Origin: Oscillospiraceae bacterium
GTDB lineage: Bacteria > Bacillota > Clostridia > Saccharofermentanales > Fastidiosipilaceae
Direction: 5' to 3'
DNA: 55,840 bases
Assembly (NCBI GenBank): GCA_029983685.1
Contig: JASBZA010000010.1
Location: 1 to 55,840 of the forward strand
This document shows, piece by piece, positions 33,006-41,774 of this stretch. How positions within the stretch are numbered: the first letter of the stretch is position 1; the number at the start of each line of letters is the position of its first letter. Below the pieces are notes generated by a model that saw only the letters and a program-made list of their open reading frames with translations, made no database searches and was not told the origin of the DNA. The position numbers and the translations under genes are program-made.

Positions 33006-35672
33006 CTACTTTTCACGTCCGAAAAAGTGCTCCAAGTCGCTCGACAAGTAGTCTCTGGGGTTCTCAATCTGAGCCTGTGCCGCCGACAAGATGGCAATGG
33101 GAACACGGAAAGGCGAGCAGGACACATAATCAAAGTTCAAACCATGTAAGAACTTGACTGAGCTGGGCTCACCGCCGTGTTCACCGCAGATCCCTAAGTG
33201 AATTTCAGGCTTGACCTCTCTGGCTTCCTTGGAGGAAATTTTCACCAGACGGCCAATACCCTTTTGGTCCAAGATAGCGGTCGGGTCATTTTCGAAAATG
33301 CCTCTCTGATAATAGGTATCCAAAACCGGACCTGCGTCATCACGTGACAGGCCAAAGCCCATCTGGGTCAGGTCGTTGGTGCCGTAGCTGAAAAAGTCTG
33401 CCACAGGGGCAATTTCGTCCGCTGTCAAAGCCGCACGAGGAATTTCAATCATAGTTCCGACGTTATAGTGCATGTCGATGCCGGATTCCTCGATAAGCTT
33501 GTCGGCCACATTACTAATGACCTTTCGTAAGAAGCTCAGCTCTTTCACGGTACAAATCAAAGGCACCATAATTTCGGGATAAACGTCAATACCTTCTTTT
33601 TTCACATTAATGGCTGCCCGGATAATAGCAGCCGTTTGCATCTCGGCAATCTCCGGGAAAACGACCGCCAGTCGGCAACCTCTCATCCCTAACATAGGAT
33701 TGGATTCTTGGAGAGACTCAATAACCTTTTTGACTTCCTCCGTATCTAAGCCCATAGACCCGGCCAAATCTGTAATTTCCTGATCTTTCTTGGGCAAGAA
33801 CTCATGGAGGGGGGGATCTAGCAAGCGAATCGTAGCCGGTAAGCCTTTCAATGCCCGGAAAATACCTTCGAAATCGCCTTGCTGAATAGGACGGATTTTA
33901 TCCAAGGCTTCCAGTCTTTCTTCTTTTGTTTTGGCCAAAATCATGCGGCGGAATTGGAAGATACGGTCTTTTTCAAAGAACATATGCTCTGTACGGGTAA
34001 GCCCTACCCCACCGGCTCCTAAGTCCAAAGCTTTCTGGACATCCGCCGGATTATCCGCATTGGCACGGACATTCATCTTGGAAGTCTCTTTGGCCCAATT
34101 CATAACGGTTTCAAAATCGCCGGCAATTTCAGCCGGAACCGTATGAATTTCCCGGTCATAAACCAAGCCTGTGGAACTGTCAAGAGAGAGGACATCGCCC
34201 TCTTTATATACAACACCCTTAACCGTCATAGTCTTGGCTTTTTCATCTATTAGCAAGTCGGAACAGCCCGTAATACAGCACTTGCCCATTCCTCTGGCCA
34301 CCACTGCGGCGTGTGAGGTCATCCCGCCTCGAGCCGTGAGAATTCCTTCGGCAATATGCATACCTTCAATATCTTCCGGAGAGGTTTCCTTTCGAACCAG
34401 AATGACCTTCTTCCCATTTAAGACCTGACGGCTTGCGTCTTTGGCACTAAAAACAATTTGCCCTGATGCAGCGCCCGGCGAAGCAGGTAGGCCTTTACAA
34501 ATAGGCTCGGCTTTGGCCAATTCTTCCCGGTTAAAGCGGGGGTGAAGGAGGGTGTCAAGAGATGCAGGATTAATCTGCATGAGAGCCCGATCCTTTGTGA
34601 CCAGACCTTCTTCGACCATATCAACAGCGACCTTTATAGCGGCCTGGGCAGTACGTTTACCGTTGCGGGTTTGCAAAAGGAAAAGCTGCCCCTCTTCAAT
34701 AGTAAATTCCAAATCCTGCATATCACCATAATGCTGCTCGAGACGTTTGGCCATATCACAAAACTGATCATACACTTCGGGGAGCCATTGCTTCATCTCA
34801 TCGAGAGCCACAGGAGTCCTCACCCCGGCCACAACATCCTCACCCTGAGCATTAGGTAAGTACTCACCGTAGATATGATTATCTCCTACTGCAGGGTTAC
34901 GGGAGAAGGCTACTCCGGAAGCCGATTTCTCGCCCATGTTACCGTAGACCATTTCCTGGACGTTGACTGCGGTCCCCCATGATTGAGGAATATTGTTCAT
35001 CCGACGATAATACTGGGCTCTGGGATTATTCCAAGATTTAAAAACAGCCTCAATGGCAGCCATCAGTTGGTTTGTAGGATCTTGTGGGAAGGGCTCTCCT
35101 TTAATCTCGGCATAACGGGCCAAAGACTTGTGCGTTACTTCTTCCAAGTCTTTTGCATTGAGCTCCGTATCCTTGGTCACTCCTCGGGCCTTTTTCACCT
35201 GGTCCATAATGCTCTCAAACTCGTTTTTATCGATTTCCATAACGACATCAGCGAACATCATAATAAAACGCCGATAGGCATCAAAAGCGAAACGACGATT
35301 GTGCGTAAGTTTAGCCATACCTTCGACGACCCGGTCATTAAAGCCTAAATTTAAGACCGTATCCATCATGCCGGGCATAGAGGCCCTGGCACCGGAGCGG
35401 ACTGAAACAACCAAAGGTTTTTCCGGATTGCCCAATGCTTTTCCCGTATGGTCCTGTAGGGCTTTAAGACTGTGTCGGATTTCGTCCGAAATCTCGTCAG
35501 AAATCTGTTCACCCATTTCATAATAGGCATTACAGGCTTCTGTCGTAATGGTAAAGCCCGGTGGAACCGGCAAGTCAAGATTAGTCATCTCTGCGAGGTT
35601 GGCACCCTTGCCACCCAAAAGCGCTCGCATCGACTGATTGCCCTCTTCAAACAGATAAACGAATTTCGTCAT
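33006..35672 (-). CDS. ppdK: Pyruvate, phosphate dikinase
   Basis: 888 residues, the usual PPDK length. The N-terminal ATP-grasp domain begins FEEGNQSMRALLGGKGANLA; the swivelling phosphohistidine domain has GGMTSHAAVVARGMGK; the C-terminal PEP/pyruvate barrel ends with GICGEHGGEPSS containing the active-site Cys. It interconverts pyruvate, ATP and phosphate with PEP, AMP and pyrophosphate, and in anaerobes often serves pyrophosphate-linked glycolysis. AAGGAGG precedes the ATG at 35672. It appears to be a single-gene unit. Confidence 0.96.
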   Translation of the reverse strand: MTKFVYLFEEGNQSMRALLGGKGANLAEMTNLDLPVPPGFTITTEACNAYYEMGEQISDEISDEIRHSLKALQDHTGKALGNPEKPLVVSVRSGARASMPGMMDTVLNLGFNDRVVEGMAKLTHNRRFAFDAYRRFIMMFADVVMEIDKNEFESIMDQVKKARGVTKDTELNAKDLEEVTHKSLARYAEIKGEPFPQDPTNQLMAAIEAVFKSWNNPRAQYYRRMNNIPQSWGTAVNVQEMVYGNMGEKSASGVAFSRNPAVGDNHIYGEYLPNAQGEDVVAGVRTPVALDEMKQWLPEVYDQFCDMAKRLEQHYGDMQDLEFTIEEGQLFLLQTRNGKRTAQAAIKVAVDMVEEGLVTKDRALMQINPASLDTLLHPRFNREELAKAEPICKGLPASPGAASGQIVFSAKDASRQVLNGKKVILVRKETSPEDIEGMHIAEGILTARGGMTSHAAVVARGMGKCCITGCSDLLIDEKAKTMTVKGVVYKEGDVLSLDSSTGLVYDREIHTVPAEIAGDFETVMNWAKETSKMNVRANADNPADVQKALDLGAGGVGLTRTEHMFFEKDRIFQFRRMILAKTKEERLEALDKIRPIQQGDFEGIFRALKGLPATIRLLDPPLHEFLPKKDQEITDLAGSMGLDTEEVKKVIESLQESNPMLGMRGCRLAVVFPEIAEMQTAAIIRAAINVKKEGIDVYPEIMVPLICTVKELSFLRKVISNVADKLIEESGIDMHYNVGTMIEIPRAALTADEIAPVADFFSYGTNDLTQMGFGLSRDDAGPVLDTYYQRGIFENDPTAILDQKGIGRLVKISSKEAREVKPEIHLGICGEHGGEPSSVKFLHGLNFDYVSCSPFRVPIAILSAAQAQIENPRDYLSSDLEHFFGREK

Positions 35673-35831
35673 AGGATCCTCCTTAAAAGAGTTTTATGAA
35701 TACAATCTACACCTTTTGGGCAATATGTACAAAACTTTTAGAGAACCTATCGGCTCAAATAGGTTTTTCTATAGCAAATGCCTTGAATTGTCTTCCTTAT
35801 CTTGCAGCAGAAGATAGAAGACCAGCAAAAC

Positions 35832-35865
35832 TAAAAAGACCTCCTGTCTTGAGCCAAGAGGTCTT
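35832..35865 (-). terminator. Rho-independent terminator after 79-aa gene
   Basis: On the minus strand, AAGACCTC (with an inner TTG/CAG extension) pairs with GAGGTCTT, followed by TTTAGTTTT. Confidence 0.75.
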
Positions 35866-35890
35866 ATTAAGCAAAATGAATATTAATGAA

Positions 35891-36130
35891 TTATTTGCCT
35901 TCGAAAAGGTCTTTGATACCTCCGAGTGCGCCTGCCGCCTTATCGGGCACATCCTCAAAGTTGAGTTTAGCCTTAACAGCCACAGCAACTTCATTAATCT
36001 TATCTTCAGGAAGATCAATATTAAAAGTCTCTTCCAAGGTCTTAATCGGCTCCTTTTTAAAGCGCTCACGCAAGGTCTCATCATTCTTAAACTTCTCAAC
36101 AATCTTCTCAATATCTGCTTTAAAATCCAT
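35891..36130 (-). CDS. Small helical protein with leader-peptide-like features
   Basis: 79 residues, highly charged and predicted mostly helical: DIEKIVEKFKNDETLRERF, EPIKTLEETFNIDLPEDKIN, EVAVAVKAKLNFE, then AAGALGGIKDLFEGK. The same layout (a helical DP-IKT-E---VDLPDDQI---VKAKL stretch ending in GG) occurs in many small clostridial proteins and resembles the leader part of Nif11/NHLP-type peptides. There are no maturation or export genes beside it and the segment after GG is very short, so a leader function is only a possibility. GGAGG precedes the ATG, and it has its own terminator. Confidence 0.7.
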   Translation of the reverse strand: MDFKADIEKIVEKFKNDETLRERFKKEPIKTLEETFNIDLPEDKINEVAVAVKAKLNFEDVPDKAAGALGGIKDLFEGK

Positions 36131-36223
36131 AGTACACCTCCATTAATATTACTATTCTTTCAAGAATTAGGTCTATTATAGACCTTTTTAATAATAGCAT
36201 CTGTAATTTCTATTGCATTATTC

Positions 36224-37087
36224 TTAATTCAAAATATATTGTATGAAATCAACCGTTTTCTTTAATGCATCTTGATTTGAATCTAACAGCGCATTGTATT
36301 CCACTAAATCATAGGATCGCACCTGATAATTTTGACCAAAGAAATCTATAATCTCCCGGACCTCGTCCAAAGAAAAGCCACCGGGCACAGGCACCGAAAC
36401 CGCCGGCATGGTCAAAGGGTCTATAGAGTCTAAATCCAAGCTTAAGTGGATATTGGGATGCCTAATGTAGGCTTGGAGTTCCTGTAAGACCTTATTCAGA
36501 CCTAGACGCTTAATGTCTTCATACCAATAAGCCCTTATGGGTAGGCGCTCAATTGTCTCAATCTCTCCCGGATCCAAATCACGAAGGCCTAAATAAATGA
36601 GGTTCTCCGGTCGAATCGGATAATGTTTGCCGGAAATGGCATTGAGTCTGTCTGATCCTAGTCCCAAGAGTGAAGCCAAAGGCATACCATGGATATTGCC
36701 GCTAAGACTCGTCTCGTCTGTATTGATATCCGCATGCGCATCAACCCAGACAACAGTCAGATCCTCATAGAAAGAAGCCGTTGCGGCTACGCTTCCCATA
36801 CTAATACTGTGATCACCCGCAACTAAAACAGGCACTTGGCCACACTCTAAAATCTTTACGGCAAAGTCTTTACATTTCCTGCAATTCTCTTTCACAAGGT
36901 CATACTCGAGCAAAGGAAAATCCGAATCTTTCTCTTCACTAAGGGTTTCTTGATTCTCAGATTGCCTTCTAGTTTGCTCTAGTAAGGGCGCTTCCGGGTC
37001 CATTGCATCTCTTAAAAAAAGAACACTGTGTAAGAGCCCTTCGGCTCTTACACCAGCGTCGTTATCAAAAAAATATAGGCTTTTCAT
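36224..37087 (-). CDS. rocF: Arginase (ureohydrolase family)
   Basis: 287 residues, standard arginase length. The dinuclear manganese ligands are visible: GDHSISMG (His), WVDAHADINT (DxHxD) and LDLDSIDPL (DxD). SGNIHGMPLAS is the family's substrate-side loop with the conserved His, and resembles arginases more than agmatinases. It makes ornithine and urea from arginine. GGAG lies before the ATG at 37087. No other arginine genes are near; agmatinase specificity is less likely but possible. Confidence 0.85.
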   Translation of the reverse strand: MKSLYFFDNDAGVRAEGLLHSVLFLRDAMDPEAPLLEQTRRQSENQETLSEEKDSDFPLLEYDLVKENCRKCKDFAVKILECGQVPVLVAGDHSISMGSVAATASFYEDLTVVWVDAHADINTDETSLSGNIHGMPLASLLGLGSDRLNAISGKHYPIRPENLIYLGLRDLDPGEIETIERLPIRAYWYEDIKRLGLNKVLQELQAYIRHPNIHLSLDLDSIDPLTMPAVSVPVPGGFSLDEVREIIDFFGQNYQVRSYDLVEYNALLDSNQDALKKTVDFIQYILN

Positions 37088-37182
37088 AACACTCCAATAT
37101 ATGGTTTTTTATCGGCCGAGTGCAACTATGCAGAATAAATGTCTGCCGAAGAGCCCATTATAATGTTTTTTCTCATTTATTC

Positions 37183-38148
37183 CTACTTTTTGTAATCGTA
37201 GAAACCCTTACCTGCATTGACACCGGTCTCACCGCGGTCAATCTTTTCCTTCAAAAGCTTAGCAATTTTATTCGAAGAAGAACCTTCTTCTTGAGATTTC
37301 GGATTCATCTGATTGATATTATAGGCGGTCTCAAGACCCACTACATCCAAAATTTTGAAAGGACCGGCCGGTGCTCCGGTAGCCAGGCGCCAGGTTAAGT
37401 CAATGGTTTCAGGATCGGAAACCTCATTAGCCCAAAGCTCTTGAGCGGCATTAAGGAAAGGTACCAGCATAGAGTTCAGGATATAGCCCGGTTGCTCTTT
37501 GTGAAGTTGTAAGGGAATCATGTTTAACTCTAAGGCAAAAGCAACGACCTTCTTAAAGACTTCCGGGTCTGTTCCAGGATGACCCATAATCTCTGCTGTA
37601 TTATTCTTCCAAATCTCATTTGCGAAGTGCAGGGCACAGTATTTTTCTGGACGACCGGTATGGTCTGCAAATTGGCTGGGAAGTAAGGTAGAGGAATTGG
37701 TTAGAAGGATGGTCTTCTCCGGTAAATGCTCTCTAATTTGCTCATAAATAGCAATCTTAGCCTTAGGATCTTCTGACATACTCTCGATAACAATATCGGC
37801 ATCAACAAAAGCTTTAGTCACATCCAGCTCATAGTGAAGGCACTTCTCAAATCTATCTTTAGCCTGTTTAGCGTATTCATCAATCTTCTCTGCTGTAATA
37901 TTATCCCAATCCTCAATTAAGGCTCGAGGATAGAGAAGCTTACCTATAGGATTTCCAATAAGCTTTTTGGCCGCTTCTAAATCTTGGAGCATCTGAGCTG
38001 AAAAATGGTCAATTTTCGCTTGAGTCCTCCCAATCGATCCCTCACTACGTAAAAAGAAGGTGGTATCGTGTCCTGTATAGGCTGACATGAGACCAATTTG
38101 TGCTCCTAAAACACCGCCACCAACGACAACAACTTTTTCTGCAAGCAT
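37183..38148 (-). CDS. 3-hydroxyacyl-CoA dehydrogenase family protein
   Basis: 321 residues. The N-terminal NAD fold (VVVVGGGVLGAQIGLMSAY) and the C-terminal helical domain of 3-hydroxyacyl-CoA dehydrogenases are both recognisable; the likely catalytic His lies in KYCALHFANEIW, and LLTNSSTLLPSQF is the conserved substrate/NAD strand. It oxidises or reduces beta-hydroxyacyl or beta-hydroxy acids with NAD(H). There are no thiolase or crotonase genes next to it, so a butyrate-pathway role is not specially supported. Confidence 0.85.
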   Translation of the reverse strand: MLAEKVVVVGGGVLGAQIGLMSAYTGHDTTFFLRSEGSIGRTQAKIDHFSAQMLQDLEAAKKLIGNPIGKLLYPRALIEDWDNITAEKIDEYAKQAKDRFEKCLHYELDVTKAFVDADIVIESMSEDPKAKIAIYEQIREHLPEKTILLTNSSTLLPSQFADHTGRPEKYCALHFANEIWKNNTAEIMGHPGTDPEVFKKVVAFALELNMIPLQLHKEQPGYILNSMLVPFLNAAQELWANEVSDPETIDLTWRLATGAPAGPFKILDVVGLETAYNINQMNPKSQEEGSSSNKIAKLLKEKIDRGETGVNAGKGFYDYKK

Positions 38149-38283
38149 TTCTCTACAGACCTCTTTTCTATAAATTTTTACTTGTTCATCTTAGCATGAG
38201 TGACAGGGTATCGCAATGAACTCTAGTAAAACTTGCTGACTTTGCACCAACTCCAAACGGTTCAACGGTTCTTTCTTCCCTAC

Positions 38284-38324
38284 AAAAAACACCCTTCCTA
38301 CCTCGGCTATCAAGGCAAGAAGGG
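38284..38324 (-). terminator. Rho-independent terminator after hcp
   Basis: On the minus strand CCCTTCTTGCCT (38313-38324) pairs with AGGTAGGAAGGG (38292-38303), several G-U pairs, with TTTTTT at 38284-38289. It closes the DUF438-DUF488-hcp operon. Confidence 0.8.
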
Positions 38325-38379
38325 CCTATTTTAGTTGGTATCTTCCACGTTATAAGTCGCTGTGCTTTATATTTCTTTA

Positions 38380-40017
38380 CTAGGCGTAGATAAGTTTCTC
38401 TATATCATTTTCTACCGTACTTGTACCGGAGATGTGGAAATTATCTACTAAGATATTAGCGACATTGGCTGACAAGAAGGCCGGCAGCGTAGGACCTAAG
38501 TGAATGTTTTTGACACCCAAAGATAACAAAGCCAAAAGTACGATAACAGCCTTTTGTTCATACCACGCTATGTTATAGACGATAGGAAGATCGTTGACGC
38601 TTTCCACACCGAAAATCTCGACCAACTTTAATGCAATAAGGGCCAAAGAATAAGAATCGTTACATTGTCCTGCATCCAAGACCCGAGGAATCCCTCCGAT
38701 ATCGCCTAAGGGCAGTTTGTTATAGCGGTATTTGGCACAACCTGCTGTAAGGATAACCGTGTCATCCGGTAAGGTCTCGGCAAATTCTTTGTAATAATCT
38801 CTGGTCTTATGACGTCCGTCGCAACCTGCCATCACTACAAACTTTTTAATAGCACCTTGCTTTACAGCATCCACAATAGAATCGGCCAAGGCAAAGACCT
38901 GATTATGTGCGAAGCCACCGATAATTTCACCGTCTTCCAGTGCGGTAGGAGGAATACAATGCTTGGCACGCTCGATGATCTCTGAGAAGTCTTTCTCCTC
39001 ACCGATCCCCCCCTCGATGTGAACGGAACCGGGATAACCTGCCTCACCGGTCGTGTAGAGTCTGTCCTTATAACTATCCTTAGGAGGAACAATACAGTTA
39101 GTAGTCATAAGAATAGGACCATTAAAAGCTTCAAATTCTTCTCTTTGTTTCCACCAGGCATTACCGTAGTTTCCGATAAAATTAGGATACTTTTTAAAGG
39201 CCGGATAGTAATGGGCCGGCAACATTTCACCATGGGTATAAACATCGACACCCGTTCCTTTTGTCTGCTCTAAGAGCATTTCCAAATCCTTAAAGTCATG
39301 GCCTGAAATCAGTATACCGGGCTTATTGCGAACGCCCAGCTTTACATGTGTCATCTCGGGATTACCATAGGTATCCGTGTTAGCTTTATCCAAAAGCTCC
39401 ATGGCTTTGACACCGTAAGACCCGGTATCTAAAGTCAATTGAACCAAGTCTTCTACTGTAAGAGAATTGTCTAAAGTTTTGGCCAAGGCTTTTTGGATAA
39501 ACATGTCAATTTCTTCATTCTCATGAAGAAGAACATTGGCGTGAGAAACATAGGCAGCCATGCCTTTAAGCCCATACAGGATAAGCTCCCTGAGACTTTT
39601 GATATCTTCATCTTTACAGGAGAGAACACCGACTTCTGAAGCTTTGGACACATAGTCTTTCGGCTCACCCTTCCATAAAGCCGCTTCAGGAAGTCCATCT
39701 GTATCTTCTAGCTGGCTCAATAAGCAATTCTTCACCATCATGCTTTCTTCTACTCTGGCCTGCAAGGCTTCCAAGTCAAAATTAGCATTGGTGATAGTAG
39801 AGAAAAGATTGCCCGTTATGAGATGATTCCCTCTCTGGGGAACTTTCTTTCCGCCTTCTCTCATCTTCGTTGTGATGGCCGAAATACCCTTGGTCACATA
39901 GACTAAGAGATCTTGCATAGCTGCAACTTCCGGTTTCTTACCACAGACACCCGATACGGTGCAAGCAGTATTGGCGGCTGTTTCCTGACACTGGTAACAA
40001 AACATTTTATTCTCCAT
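38380..40017 (-). CDS. hcp: Hydroxylamine reductase (hybrid-cluster protein)
   Basis: 545 residues. The N-terminal cluster motif is Cx2Cx8Cx5C (FCYQCQETAANTACTVSGVC), and later CDGRHKTRDYY, GCAKYRYNKL and DAGQCNDSY supply hybrid-cluster ligands. It reduces nitric oxide and hydroxylamine. The ATG at 40017 is followed by a second in-frame ATG (40008) exactly at the family's usual MFCYQC start and spaced better from GGAG, so either may be used. It is the last gene of the operon, 2 bp behind DUF488. Confidence 0.95.
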   Translation of the reverse strand: MENKMFCYQCQETAANTACTVSGVCGKKPEVAAMQDLLVYVTKGISAITTKMREGGKKVPQRGNHLITGNLFSTITNANFDLEALQARVEESMMVKNCLLSQLEDTDGLPEAALWKGEPKDYVSKASEVGVLSCKDEDIKSLRELILYGLKGMAAYVSHANVLLHENEEIDMFIQKALAKTLDNSLTVEDLVQLTLDTGSYGVKAMELLDKANTDTYGNPEMTHVKLGVRNKPGILISGHDFKDLEMLLEQTKGTGVDVYTHGEMLPAHYYPAFKKYPNFIGNYGNAWWKQREEFEAFNGPILMTTNCIVPPKDSYKDRLYTTGEAGYPGSVHIEGGIGEEKDFSEIIERAKHCIPPTALEDGEIIGGFAHNQVFALADSIVDAVKQGAIKKFVVMAGCDGRHKTRDYYKEFAETLPDDTVILTAGCAKYRYNKLPLGDIGGIPRVLDAGQCNDSYSLALIALKLVEIFGVESVNDLPIVYNIAWYEQKAVIVLLALLSLGVKNIHLGPTLPAFLSANVANILVDNFHISGTSTVENDIEKLIYA

Positions 40018-40019
40018 TT

Positions 40020-40397
40020 TTACTTCTCGCTTTCTTTTATTTTATCTTCTATCCACGACTTTAATATTCTCGCGTGATTGATTTCTTCAGATCTAGCAGC
40101 ATATAAAAAGGTTACATTTTCTCTTTCCAAATCCTTTTTAATTTCTTCTACATAGGGAAAAGTCTTGCTAGATAAACATAACTCCTGACAGTATTTTTTA
40201 CCAAATTCCAAGAAGCGCTCTGTCTTATGGCCAAACCAAATTCTTAACTCTGTAGATGGGGCCAATTCTTTCCACCATGCATCCAGATTGGCTTGCTCTT
40301 TACGCACGCCTCGGGGCCAAAGTCGATCGACAAGGACCCTTTTTCCATCCTCATCAGCAGGTTCGGCATATATTCTCTTAATCTTAATTTCATGCAT
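40020..40397 (-). CDS. DUF488 family protein
   Basis: About 125 residues from the ATG at 40397, which overlaps the end of the DUF438 gene. The hallmark VLVDRLWPRGVRKE occurs near residue 20 and WWKELAPSTELRIWF follows. The function of the family is not established, but it is often found with stress and nitrogen-oxide genes. Here it lies between DUF438-hemerythrin and hcp in one operon, suggesting a role in nitrosative or oxidative stress. The frame upstream to 40427 overlaps the neighbour and is not used. Confidence 0.85.
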   Translation of the reverse strand: MHEIKIKRIYAEPADEDGKRVLVDRLWPRGVRKEQANLDAWWKELAPSTELRIWFGHKTERFLEFGKKYCQELCLSSKTFPYVEEIKKDLERENVTFLYAARSEEINHARILKSWIEDKIKESEK

Positions 40398-41655
40398 CTC
40401 TTTTACCTTCAAAATATTTTCTGGCAAATTCCATGTCCTGAACGGTTTCTAAGACGCCCTGATATTCTCCTAGGTCGTCTCGTACCGCTATGTAGCGAAT
40501 CAAAACCGGTCGACTATTTTTCTCTATCCAAACATCGACGCTGTCCTGAACCCCTTCCCTCAGTAACTGAATCACCTGCCTTACTCTGGCTTCGATTTTA
40601 GGCGGATGGCAGGAGAAAACGTCTCTGCCGATAGCCATATCAGGCCTTTTGAAAATCGAGCACTCATTACTAAAGAAGCGATTGGTATTATCTTTATCCA
40701 CGAAGGTAAGCTCCATAGGGATCGTATTTAGGACACTGTAAATTTCATGGGCAGTCATGTGTCCACTGCCCAAACGAATACGTCCGGATTCGGACAGCTC
40801 TTTTGGATTTTCTAAGTCCCTCGCTAAACGCCCTCCCATAGTACTGAGTTCCTTACGATTTGCTTCAGCCTTATCCCAAACAGGATAGCCATCCGGAAGT
40901 AAGCTGTCGTAAGCAGCCATATCGTAATAGATTCTAATCCAGTCTTCTTCCTCAAAATTTTTTAGGCATAGAGGGAAAAGAATATTGTTCTCCTTGTAAA
41001 TCATCTCGTTAATGCGGTCTAAGACTTGGTTTAGTCGAGTGATGAAAGCTGAATCGTCAAGTTTTGCCTTGCCCAGATCATTCAATTCGTCACGGATTTC
41101 GTCGTCCACTCCCCACATGACGCTGGCCGGACCGGGAAATCCGTATTTCTTATTCAATAAAGGATAGATAAGGTCACCCTTTCGGGCGTAGTGGATACTA
41201 ACAGCACTGAGGGCTTCCACCTGCATAAGAAGTTTCTCATAAGAAATTTTAGATTTTTCAGACAAAACGTTCTTTGCTTCCACTACCAGTGCTTCAATAT
41301 AGCTATTCTCCTTCTTGAAAACCTGCATAGGATGGCCTATTTCCAGAATTTCTTGCCCCTTCTTTTCTATAGATTCCATAACTGCAGCTTCTGCTTTGGC
41401 AATCTGTTCTTCTCGGGTCGCTCCGTGAAAAAGTGCAGAATGGACGTCACAAAGTCTTTGTACATCGGAAACTTTTGCCCCTTGGGCAATCAATTTTTGC
41501 TCTGCTTGGGCAATCTCAACTGCATCCACAGAATGAAAATTCTCTACAAAATCTTTTCGAACCGACTCCAGATCTTCTCCTTTAGACAAGCGGCTAATGT
41601 AAGACTGTAAGAGCTTGGCTCTTTCTTCTTTCGTTTGATTATTATTGGACTTCAT
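40390..41655 (-). CDS. DUF438-hemerythrin-PAS protein
   Basis: 421 residues. The N-terminal DUF438 domain (about 15-95) is followed by a four-helix hemerythrin-like domain (about 100-240) carrying the di-iron-type histidines (IGHPMQVFKKENSYIE; HYARKGDLIYPLL; YKENNILFPL) and a C-terminal PAS domain (about 285-410). Such proteins probably sense oxygen or nitric oxide through the iron centre. It is the first gene of the operon with DUF488 and hcp, and diverges from the Crp/Fnr gene. TTGGAGGA precedes the ATG. Confidence 0.88.
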   Translation of the reverse strand: MKSNNNQTKEERAKLLQSYISRLSKGEDLESVRKDFVENFHSVDAVEIAQAEQKLIAQGAKVSDVQRLCDVHSALFHGATREEQIAKAEAAVMESIEKKGQEILEIGHPMQVFKKENSYIEALVVEAKNVLSEKSKISYEKLLMQVEALSAVSIHYARKGDLIYPLLNKKYGFPGPASVMWGVDDEIRDELNDLGKAKLDDSAFITRLNQVLDRINEMIYKENNILFPLCLKNFEEEDWIRIYYDMAAYDSLLPDGYPVWDKAEANRKELSTMGGRLARDLENPKELSESGRIRLGSGHMTAHEIYSVLNTIPMELTFVDKDNTNRFFSNECSIFKRPDMAIGRDVFSCHPPKIEARVRQVIQLLREGVQDSVDVWIEKNSRPVLIRYIAVRDDLGEYQGVLETVQDMEFARKYFEGKRDA

Positions 41656-41683
41656 AAAATTCCTCCAACTATTCTTCTATAAC

Positions 41684-41698
41684 ATGCCCTTAAGGCAT
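41684..41698. promoter_or_regulatory. Palindrome in hcp-operon/Crp intergenic region
   Basis: ATGCC-CTTAA-GGCAT is an interrupted inverted repeat of 15 bases with two perfect 5-bp arms. It lies between the starts of the DUF438 operon and the Crp/Fnr gene, close to the minus-strand promoter position. A candidate operator for the neighbouring regulator. Confidence 0.4.
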
Positions 41699-41731
41699 TT
41701 GATTGACTCAACACATGCAGCTTATTATAAT
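41699..41731 (+). promoter_or_regulatory. Sigma-A-type promoter of the Crp/Fnr gene with overlapping TTGA-N5-TCAA site
   Basis: TTGACT at 41703-41708 and TATAAT at 41726-41731 are 17 bp apart, near-consensus. TTGATTGACTCAA (41699-41711) overlaps the -35 and is an inverted repeat close to, but one base shorter than, the FNR box TTGAT-N4-ATCAA. Binding there would block this promoter and could activate the divergent hcp operon, which has no consensus -35. Confidence 0.6.
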
Positions 41732-41774
41732 TCTCAGAACAGTTCAGTTGTCATAACCACAGAAAGGAACACTT

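Noticed and set aside
35696..36181. A 161-codon plus-strand frame opposite the 79-aa gene.
   Set aside because: It covers a terminator and the minus-strand gene with its own RBS and shows no family features.
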